DNA of 64,000 bases from Onthophagus taurus. Lineage: Eukaryota > Arthropoda > Insecta > Coleoptera > Scarabaeidae. The stretch lies in NCBI RefSeq assembly GCF_036711975.1, contig NC_091972.1:377001-441000 (forward strand), written 5' to 3'. Below the pieces are notes generated by a model. The model was not told where the DNA came from, made no database searches, and worked only from the letters and a program-made list of their open reading frames with translations. Shown here one piece after another: positions 44,218 through 62,348 of the stretch (positions within the stretch are counted from its first letter, which is position 1; each line of letters opens with the position of its first letter). The position numbers and the translations under genes were made by a program.

Positions 44218-44313
44218 TATATATACTCAAGTCAGAGACCGGGTTTGTGCATACTAATAAATAGAAACAAAGAGATTGGCGCACGGGGATTCACTCTTGA
44301 ACTGGGAAGCCCA
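44218..44313 (-). promoter_or_regulatory. Defensin promoter: TATA plus paired kappaB-like sites
   Basis: TATATATAC at 44218-44226 is 83 bp upstream of the ATG at 44135. GGGGATTCAC (44285-44294) and GGGAAGCCCA (44304-44313) have the same 18-bp spacing as upstream of the 38.8-kb gene; CTTATC follows. They may serve both genes of the divergent pair. Confidence 0.65.
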
Positions 44314-44623
44314 GTCTTATCAATAGAAATTCTCTTGAAACACTATTATGGTATACCATTGACTTGTATTTAATTATTTTTGTGTACACAGTGTTTTTTA
44401 ATAGATGTTATTCAACGCCAATTTCAAGGATCTATTAAGTGATTCGCAATAAATGAACGATCATGACCATAATTATGACCACAAAATATACCTACATATT
44501 ATATAAATTAAATGATTGATTTAAATTCAATCTTTAAGGATTAATTAAAAGTTTTAATTTTTAATTTAATGAAATATTCTTCTAGAACATTTTCTAAGAA
44601 TGTGTTTACGTCAATGGAGTGGA

Positions 44624-44631
44624 TATATAAA
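44624..44631 (+). promoter_or_regulatory. TATA box of the six-cysteine peptide gene
   Basis: TATATAAA, 61 bp upstream of the ATG at 44692. Confidence 0.65.
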
Positions 44632-44691
44632 CCGGTATAATTTGTAAACAAATATAGAACTGCTCCAATTCTTGTTAGAATAAGAACAACC

Positions 44692-44972
44692 ATGAAATTA
44701 AACTTTATTCTTATTTTCGTGTTGTTAGCCGTAACCCTAACAATGGCTTTCGATCAATCTCAACAGTCCCAATTAAGAAACGAAGGTGAGAAGTGTTATT
44801 TTTAATTTGCTTAACGGTATGTATAAAAAAATCTTTTTAAATTTTAGCTACAAGAATTAAAAGAAGCACCCCAAGATATTGTTGGTCTTGCAACGAACGT
44901 TGTTCTGTTTTAAAAAAAGTTGCAATTTGCGATGAAGTCGTGGGGACATGTAAATGTGTAGAGAAGCCATAA
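44692..44972 (+). CDS. Atypical six-cysteine secreted peptide, two exons
   Basis: Exon 1 (44692-44785) encodes a signal peptide (MKLNFILIFVLLAV...) and a Gln/Ser-rich propeptide; GTGAG donor, TTTTAG acceptor; exon 2 is 44848-44972. The 72-residue precursor has RIKR at residues 34-37, and the mature ~35-residue peptide has cysteines C-x2-C-x3-C-x8-C-x6-C-x-C, ending KCVEKP. CxxxC, GTC and CKC are compatible with a CS-alpha-beta fold, but the first two cysteines are much closer than in defensins. This C-x2-C-x3-C start is shared with the gene at 23448-23752. TATATAAA lies at 44624-44631. Likely a defence peptide; class unknown to me. Confidence 0.8.
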
Positions 44973-45304
44973 TTACCGATGCGCCGTAAGCAAAATAAGT
45001 TAATTAACAAGTTTCTAATTATTGCTTATGTATTAATATTTATGATAATTGTTAGCGCTTTATAATAAATATGAACAAACACTATAAGGACTTTAATTTT
45101 AGTTGATTATTATTTTATTTATTTATTTTTTATTTCATAAAAATGTGTTTATGGGAGTTAAGCGATTATTTATATCTTAAATAAAAGCTAAAAGACTCTA
45201 TTTTGTGATAAATTATAAAAATTATGGGGTTTGATAACAAGAATTACCAAAAAATGATTCTAAACAAAAAATATTTTATTTAATATGTAACAAATAAATT
45301 ATTT

Positions 45305-45593
45305 TTATGTCTTCTTCTGCTTGCAAACACAAATTCCTCTTTGACAGGACCCACCTTTTTTTCCATGTATTTTGCAGTGCATAGAGCAGCGAAGATTGTC
45401 ATTAGAAAATAGATGTGGAAAACAACTTCGTTTTTGTCTAATTAAAACTATATCAAAGAAAAAAATTAGTAAATAAATTGAAATATTAATAGTAATTATT
45501 ACCTTTTTGAGTGTTATGATCTTGTATTGGAGAAGATAAAGAGATTGCTAAATTTATGGCTATTATTAAAATGAAAATCGTAGATTTTTCCAT
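45305..45593 (-). CDS. Defensin variant with medium N-loop, two exons
   Basis: Exon 1 (45503-45593, 91 nt) starts MEKSTIFILIIAINLA; exon 2 is 45305-45447. The 77-residue precursor has RQKR at 34-37. The mature 40-residue peptide begins SCFPHLFSNDN and has C-x11-C-x3-C-x9-C-x4-C-x-C with CSMHC, KKGGSC and CVC, then a basic tail KQKKT. It is thus a defensin with an N-loop five residues shorter than the VTCDLL group. A consensus kappaB site (GGGGATTTCC, 45716-45725) and TATATAAA (45669-45676) lie upstream; a mariner-like element is inserted 18 bp beyond that site. The dead copy is at 43190-43417. Confidence 0.92.
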
Positions 45594-45668
45594 TTTATAA
45601 ATTTCTTTAAATGCAAAACGTTATCTGCGTTTTTAAACGTTACTTATCGAATACAACTTCTGAATGAC

Positions 45669-45725
45669 TTTATATAATGGAACTGAACCGTATTAGTGTA
45701 AGAAGGATTAAAAATGGGGATTTCC
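45669..45725 (-). promoter_or_regulatory. Defensin promoter: TATA and consensus kappaB site
   Basis: TATATAAA (minus, 45669-45676) is 76 bp upstream of the ATG. GGGGATTTCC (45716-45725) matches the NF-kappaB/Relish consensus completely and lies 40 bp further upstream. Confidence 0.7.
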
Positions 45726-45742
45726 AGTGGCTATGTTACATA

Positions 45743-48228
45743 TACAGGGTGGTTCAGTTTTTAATCGGGAAACTTTACTAGGACGTAGTACTTGCCAAAA
45801 TAACACAAGTTTTTTATATAAACATAGGGTCGCAACTCTTTTGTTTTCGAGCTATGAGCGATCAAAGTTGAGCTAAAAATTTACATTTTATTATTTATTT
45901 CGGCTATAAGTAAACCGAAGAATTTCAAATTTGGTATGTATTTACTACTGGTTAACATCTTGTTTTCTAGCATACCTTAAGCTTCCCTAGCGCCCTCTAA
46001 GTGGATGAAATTCACCACCCCCTTGGTTCTTTTTAGAAGAACTTTTTAACGCCATGGAGTATTAACATAAAAAAATATTGGTTATAAAGCTCATTCTTTA
46101 ATGGTACTTTTTTGTCTCTTTAGTTCTTTTCCTAAAATTGATAGTTTTTGTGTAAAAAAATGGAATGTCGTGCCATGTACCGCCATGCTTAGCTAAAATG
46201 ACTCTAAAAGTTGGCTTTGATTTTCAAAAAACAATTTATGTTTGTATTGAGACGAGCTGTTAGTTACGTTAAATCCTCTTAATTGTTGACAATTATTGAA
46301 AATATTTCTTGATTGTTATTAAGTAAAAGTATCATTATTTTTTTATTGTTGATCATTGTTTAAAAAACTAGGAAAAATTGATCATGCCACGATTATTTTC
46401 GACAGAAGAATACGCAGACATTCATTTTATTTATGGTTTTTGTGATGGAAATGCGGAAGCGGCATCTAGAGAATACGCTAGAAGGTTTCCTAATAGAAGA
46501 TGTCCTGATCCTCAGGTATTTATCAATACACATCAACGTTTTCGACAATATGGTTTAAATACCCAGCAAGTACGAAATAATCAAAATAACAGAAACCAAA
46601 GAGCAATTTTAAACCTTTTTGATAATGACAGCACATTAAGCAGTCGCATAGCTGCTAGACTACTTCAAGCTCAAAATTTACGAGTCTCAAGAAGTACAAT
46701 TTTACGAACTCTGAAGAAGGACCACAGGAAACCCTATCGTTTTCAACCTGTACAAAATTTAAGACCTGAAGATAGTCCTAAAAGAGTAACTTTCTGTAGG
46801 TGGTTTGTACAGTCTGTTGAACGTGACCAAAATTTTTGTAAGAAGATTTTGTGGACAGATGAAGCCACGTTTACAAGAAGGGGTGTCGTAAATTACCATA
46901 ACTTACATAGTTGGGAGCATGAAAATCCCCATGCAATACGTCCAAAAACCTACCAAACAGAGTTTAGTTTTAATGTGTGGATGGGTGTCATTAATAATAA
47001 CCTCTGTGGGCCTTATTTTTTGACACCTCGTTTGAACGCAACGATGTTTTTAAATTTTTTGCAAAACGATTTGGCGGAATGTTTATCGGACGTTCCTCTA
47101 GGTGATCTGGAGCAACATTGGCTTCAGATGGATACGTGCATGGTGTAACGCACGTTATGGACATAGACGGATAGGACGACTAGGTCCTGTCAATTATCAA
47201 GAGGCAAACCGAGGTCCCGTTGCCTGGCCACCAAGGTCTCCTGATCTTAACGTTTTAGATTTTTTTGTGTGGGGCTATATGAAAAATCTAGTTTACGCCG
47301 CTCCAATAAACACTCGGGAAGAACTGTTGGGAAAAATAAAAGACGCTGCTAACACTTTAAGGAACAATCCGTTTCAAATATTAGCAGCAGTTAATTCTGT
47401 TGTTACAAGATGCCAAAAATGCATTGATAACAATGGCATGCATTTTGAACAATTTTTAAATTAATTGTGTTTATTTTTGTAATGAGTTTTTTTGATAAAT
47501 TTGTTTCATTTTGATTCTTAATTAGTTTTCTGTTTGTTTTTTAACATTTTTCTCTTGTAATTTCCATTTTTTTAGTATACTATTTAATTTATTATTAAAT
47601 GTTACTTATCTTTTGAATGATTATTTTAACTTAAATTTAATTAAATTTTTTATTACTTTAATGAGAAAACAAGTCAAGAGACGAAATCGTAAATAATTTG
47701 TGTTATTGTGTTAGCCCAAAATCCTGGTAAGTTTACATCTTCCATAGCCAACTTAAAATTTTGTTTTTTATTTCTAGGTAGCGCTTTGCCGCGCAATGTA
47801 ACATATTTTATTTTTTTACGCAAAAACTATCAATTTTAAGAGAAAAACTAAACAGACAAAAAAGAACCACTAAAGAATGAGCTGTACAACCCATATTTTT
47901 CTATGTTAATATTGCATTGCGTTAAAAAGTTCTTCTAAAAAGAACCAAGGGGGTGGTGAATTTCATCCCCTTAGAGGGCGCTAGGGAAGCTTAAGGTATG
48001 CTAGAAAACAAGATGTTAACCAGTAGTAAATACATACCAAATTTCAAATTCTTCGGTTTACTTATAGCCGAAATAAATAATAAAATGTAAATTTTTAGCT
48101 CAACTTTGATCGCTCATAGCTCGAAAACAAAAGAGTTGCGACCCTATGTTTATATAAAAAACTTGTGTTATTTTGGCAAGTACTACGTCCTAGTAAAGTT
48201 TCCCGATTAAAAACTGAACCACCCTGTA
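45743..48228 (+). mobile_element. DUF4817-type mariner-like transposon with ~310-bp TIRs
   Basis: The tips TACAGGGTGGTTCAGTTTTT and its reverse complement (ending 48228) are flanked by TA (45741-45742, 48229-48230). The TIRs continue nearly perfectly to about 46055 and from about 47920. A single transposase frame is in the middle. Low TIR divergence indicates a recent insertion. Confidence 0.92.
46384..47464 (+). pseudogene. DUF4817/DDE transposase with one frameshift
   Basis: The first ATG in frame is at 46384. The N-terminal helix-turn-helix region is EEYADIHFIYGFCDGNAEAA, then RRFPNRRCPDPQVFINTHQR. The catalytic part has LWTDEATFTRRG (first D, about residue 160) and ends at QMD (second D) where a one-base indel near 47140 shifts the frame; the continuation has PRSPDLNVLDFFVWGYMKN (third D) and the C-terminus HFEQFLN. 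It is otherwise full length, about 360 residues as in the family. It resembles the transposases at 7.6 and 61.6 kb in architecture but is not a close copy. Confidence 0.93.
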
Positions 48229-48280
48229 TAATATTTTCTACTCGAAATATGGCATGGCATTCATACAAAATATAAATATA

Positions 48281-50202
48281 CAGGGTGTCTCAGCGAGACC
48301 GGTCATTAGACGTTTCTGGGATTCTGGCGAAACTAAAAATTTGAGAATTCAGACTTAAATATTATCAATTACGATCTCTTCGACTAAAATATTTTCAGAT
48401 TTCTTGCACTTCCGGTTATACCGGAAATCGCCACCTACTTTATTTTTTTAAAGGGAACACCCTGTATATTTTTACATATTTGGATTTGTCTGTTTTCAAG
48501 GTTTATGAATAACTTTACTTTTTGCAATTTGATTCGGCCGATCTCGAGTTATTCGAATTTTTCTAGAAAAATCTGCTCCAGCAGACATTTGTTCAAAAAA
48601 TCAGAGAACACTCGATTTTTGGGATATCAATTTAGGATTCAGAACATGCTTTAGCAACATGATGGAGTATGTTTTGGTGCCGAGAACGGCTGTCTAGAAC
48701 GTTTGGTCACTTTACTATGGCACGTTAACTTTTCAAAATTTGGAAGTACCATAACTTCATTTTTTTAAATGGCACCCCCCATATTTTATTACTTAGTCGT
48801 CTTCGGTGTCTCATTCTACATCTTTTATATCCGATATGTCCCATACCTAACATTAATAATTTGGGAGATAATTAGGGTTTTTTGAAAAATGCACATTTTG
48901 CACACACAAAATGCATATCATATGGATATTTAGCCTAGTGTGCCATGAAAAACAAGCCTTCTCAATAAGTTCTTGTCAAAGACTCACTTGTTTACGTCAC
49001 TTGATGCATGTGAGCTAATAATTATCTGTTATGTCCCTTAATATTAGTACTGAAAAGAGTTAAAATCGATAACAATAACGAAAGTAATATTTACACAAAT
49101 CAAGAAATTCTTAATTTATTTTTTATGCATGAAAAGCGCGACAAAGTTCGTAGTATGATTCCCAGATCTTCTTTGGCAGCTCGAATTGAGGTGTTGGGAC
49201 TGGGCTCGAAATAAGCCAAGGCATTCACCTCTTCCGTTGCATTATCTACTACATTTTTGGTCAGTTTAACACGTGATTAATTCGTCCAAAATGCAAAAAA
49301 TTTGCTTCTATTCTTCTAAATTTACCTTTTGTCATCGGAGGTAAATGTGGATAATTTTCATTAAACATTCTGCAAGTTCTACTAAGAACTTTGTAACACT
49401 TTTCGTGCACAAAAAATAAATTATGGATTTCTTCATTTGTATAAACATTATTTACGTTATTAATATTCATTTTAACTGATTTTAGACTCACAAGCATCAA
49501 ACAACGTAAATCAGACTTTGACGTTTGTCAATAAGTCATTAAACATTTGTTTTCCATGGCACACTAGATTAATATCGATATGATATGTGAGCATTTTTCA
49601 AAAAACCCTAATTATTTCTCAAACTATTAATGTTAGGCATAGGACATATGGAGTAGAAAAGATGTAAAATGAGACGCCGAAGACGACTAAGTAATAAAAA
49701 ATGGGGGGTGCCATTTAAAAAAATGAAGTTATGGTGCTTCCAAATTTCGAAAAGTTAACGTGTCATAGTAAAGTGACCAAACGATCTAGACAGCCGTTCT
49801 TGGCACCAAAACATACTCCATCATGTTGTTTAAGCATGTTCTGAATCCTAAATTGATATCTCAAAAATCGAGTGTTCTATGATTTTTTGAACAAATGTCC
49901 GCTGGAGCAGATTTTTCTAGAAAAATTCGATTAACTCGAGAACGGCCGAATCAAATTGCAAAAAGTAAAGTTATTTATAAACCTTGAAAACAGACAAATC
50001 CAAATATGTAAAAATATACAGGATGTTCCATTTAAAAAAATAAAGTAGGTGGCGACTTCCGGTATAACCAGAAGTGCTAGAAAACTGAAAATATTTTAGA
50101 CGAAGAGAACGTAATTGATAATACTTAAGTTTGAATTCTCAATTTTTTATTTAGGCCAGAACACCAGAAACGTCTAATGACCGGTCTCGCTGAGACATTC
50201 TG
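48281..50202. mobile_element. CAGGGTGTCTCAGCG transposon copy B
   Basis: It is a sister of copy A (11566-13465), with the same tips, length and inverted-half organisation. The partial transposase frame is on the minus strand here. Sequence agreement with copy A is high, including the central inversion near 49090-49150. TATA stands on both sides. Confidence 0.88.
49085..49470 (-). pseudogene. Transposase N-terminus (DUF4817-like HTH) in copy B
   Basis: The minus frame to 49261 reads MNINNVNNVYTNEEIHNLFF, then MFNENYPHLPPMTKGKFRRI and on to RINHVLN, with a few replacements relative to copy A. After the stop the same continuation (NVV, NALAYFEPSPNTS) is followed by the inverted second half. No catalytic domain. 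Confidence 0.65.
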
Positions 50203-50517
50203 TATAATATTTTCTACTCGAAATATGGCATGGCATTCATACAAAATATAAATATATATGATTTAAAATCTAAGAAAAAGATTGTTAGCAACCTTGAAAA
50301 TAATTTTTACTCAAATGAACATTTGGATAATAAAAATATTTTAAGTAACCCAAAAATTAATCATGTATTTATCGATTGCTAAATAGTTTATATAATCTCT
50401 AGAGTCGACTATGTTATCGCAACTCTGTATTAATCTTACAATAAACTGCAGATGTAAATACGGAATTTACAGTGGGGTTATCTCCGTATTCTGGAATAAC
50501 CATGCTCATGAAACTGT

Positions 50518-50578
50518 GTATTTCCCCAAGTTCGTTTACGAGTTATTTATTAAAACCGTTCTCCAACACATATAAATG
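50518..50578 (+). promoter_or_regulatory. Defensin promoter: kappaB-like site and TATA
   Basis: GTATTTCCCC (50518-50527; reverse strand GGGGAAATAC) is a kappaB-like word, and TATAAATG at 50571-50578 is 80 bp upstream of the ATG. A GGGGTTATCTCC word lies further upstream (50474). Confidence 0.55.
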
Positions 50579-50657
50579 CTTAAACTTCGAAGCCGATAGC
50601 TTCAATACAGGCACAAACTTAAAGAGACACGTTACTAAAGCTGTCATCTAGAATAAA

Positions 50658-50966
50658 ATGGAAAGAGTAACTTTGATTTCGTTATGTATCGCTTTGTGTT
50701 TAACATTAACTTTGACTTCACCGATAGCAGACATCGATATACAAGAAGGTAAACATTTTATTTTTTATTAACTTTAATTATGATAAACATGTAACTATAT
50801 CGTATTAATAGGTGAACTCATCAGACAAAAACGTGTTACTTGCGATGTTTTAAGCATCCAATTTGCTGGATTCTCGGTGGGCCATGCAGCATGTGCTCTT
50901 CATTGTATAGCATTGAAAAAGAGAGGCGGTAAATGTTCAGCTGGAGTTTGTATTTGTCGAAAATGA
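50658..50966 (+). CDS. Defensin (beetle type), two exons, plus strand
   Basis: Exon 1 (50658-50748, 91 nt) begins [23 protein letters not shown] donor, AATAG acceptor; exon 2 is 50812-50966 (155 nt). The 81-residue precursor has RQKR at 35-38. The mature peptide starts [12 protein letters not shown] and has CALHC, KRGGKC and CIC with spacing C-x16-C-x3-C-x9-C-x4-C-x-C. Exon lengths and splice phase equal those of the minus-strand genes, so it is an inverted member of the same cluster and the one nearest to WDR7. A polyadenylation-like AATAAA lies at about 51044. Role by family: secreted antibacterial peptide. Confidence 0.95.
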
Positions 50967-50999
50967 TTTGAAATGGTTAACAATGCTATTTGGCAGTAA

Positions 51000-60539
<9,540 letters not shown>

Positions 60540-60904
60540 TAACCCGTTTAACATAGCTTAATATGAATCAGAACAATAGAATTTGCATTAATTATTTTCA
60601 ACATAACTCAATTTCTTTCCATAGTTTTTATTGAGTTGTAATTGTCTAATTATGGTTCTAACTTCCTTTCTCTATTTCTTAAGAAGTTCATCTTTCATAA
60701 AGTAATTTCCTTGATTATCAAGTCTCACAATCTTGTGTAATTTGAAATAAATTTAAAGTTATCTAGTTCATGTTTAAAACTAACTTGGTCAATCATCTCC
60801 CACTCTATTTATAACCAAGTAGTTTCATGACTTATTCCCCAGACCCAGAAATGAAATTGAAGGAGAAAGAATTAATTAATAATTAATTATTAACCCGAAT
60901 TATT

Positions 60905-60955
60905 AACTAAGACAAGACCTAGAACGGGAATCATTCAGGTTTAGCCGTCTTGAGG
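60905..60955. repeat. Short Penelope-end-like motif in WDR7 intron 9
   Basis: GACCTAGAACGGGAATCATT, followed by CAGGTTTAGCCGTCTTGAGG, matches the motif repeated at 5160-5400. Confidence 0.55.
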
Positions 60956-61631
60956 CTATTATGTGATGAGGGCTATTATTCACTAAGGTTAAGTTTATAT
61001 CACACGCGTGATAGTGGCATAATTAACCTGAGCTCATTATATGCAAGTAGAATACTATACTTTGTACACAACTTCTATTGAAGTTGATACCCTAAATTTA
61101 TTTTTTTGAATAAAGTTTAAACGTCAATGTGACACAAATTCAATGTTACCAACTGTAACCAACTTCATAACAATTTGTCAAAATTAAATGTCAATTTTAT
61201 GAAACGACATCTTTTTTTTACGAAAATTTATTAATTTATGCTTGAATCAGAATTTGTTTATGTTTTTTTAATGTCAAACCTTCAGAGTCCTAAAAAAATT
61301 AAATTAAATCGACGTTTTTTGAAATTTTGACATTTCAAATAATTATTCAAGTCTGTCATGTTGATTACCCGTGAATAATGATTATTCACTCTGTGAAAAA
61401 TGACTACCAATTTATTTTAAAAAACTTATTTATAAGGTATAAGGCTCATAATATATGCGCGGGACTTCAGGATGTGATAGCTTGTACAAAAATTTGAAAA
61501 AAAGTTTCTATCTTACCCTCTAAAATGCACCATTTTCGAGATACAGGGTGTTTTTTTTGCGAATATCTTCGGAACCGTTTGTAAGCATTTTCTACTCATA
61601 ATTAGCTAAGTTTTGTGCGAAAAAAAATTTT

Positions 61632-62348
61632 TTAACCGACCGATCCACAACGGTCTGGGTATTCGTCGCCCAAGTATTGGCGAGCAACCAAACTAAAGTG
61701 AGCCGGAGCTCCATCATGCATAAAGTACATGTTTTGTCTTACTTGAAGCGGTACATCTTCCAGCAGTTCCAGCAGTACTTGTTCTAGAAATTGTCGATAA
61801 TCTGCACCGTTTAATCTGTTCGGTAAAAAATGTGGACCTATCAAATGATCACCGACGATGGCAGCCCAAACATTTACGGAAAATTGTTGCTTACGATGGC
61901 CTTCTGTAATTTTTTGGATTTTCTTTTGCCCATATGTGGTTATTGTGCAAATTGAAAATACCATCCTTCGAGAAAGATGCTTCATCGGTAAACAGAACTT
62001 CCGCTCCAAACTCAGGATTTTGAGCTATTTTGTCTTGCATCTATGTTCAAAAAGCCAATCTTAACGGAAAATCTCGTGGTAGGGATACAAAAGTTGCCTT
62101 TTCAAAATTCTTCAAACCGTCGAGTGAGATAGGTTTAAGTTGTGAGCAAGTTTTCTGGTACTTGTGGTCGGATTTTCATCAATTTCGTTGAGGATAGCCT
62201 CCTCTACTTGGTGATTTGCAACTTTCGTAGGATGCCCATTATCAGCAGTATTCCTTTTAAAACTTCCATTTTCCCATAGTCGTTGGTGAATGCGTAGAAA
62301 CAAGTTATGGTGTGATACTGGGCGATCAGGATATCTTTCTTGATACAA
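61632..62348 (-). pseudogene. Decayed DUF4817/DDE transposase, interrupted
   Basis: Reading from 62348 downwards: MYQERYPDRPVSHHNLFLRI (HTH region), NPTTSTRKLAHNLNLSHSTV, then broken sequence; in another frame VNVWAAIVGDHLIGPHFLPN, MYFMHDGAPAHFSLVARQYL (second catalytic D), ending DEYPDRCGSVG near 61632. The first D region around 61960-62010 is frameshifted and the third D region is missing before the TIR, so a deletion must have occurred. The N-terminus is cut by the LINE insertion. Confidence 0.85.

Larger units (their letters stand above)
48227..50256. repeat. 54-bp perfect direct repeat flanking transposon copy B
   Basis: Bases 48227-48280 and 50203-50256 are identical over 54 bp (starting TATAATATTTTCTACTCGAA). 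One copy separates the mariner-like element from copy B, the other follows copy B. It is far too long for a TA target duplication. Confidence 0.9.
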
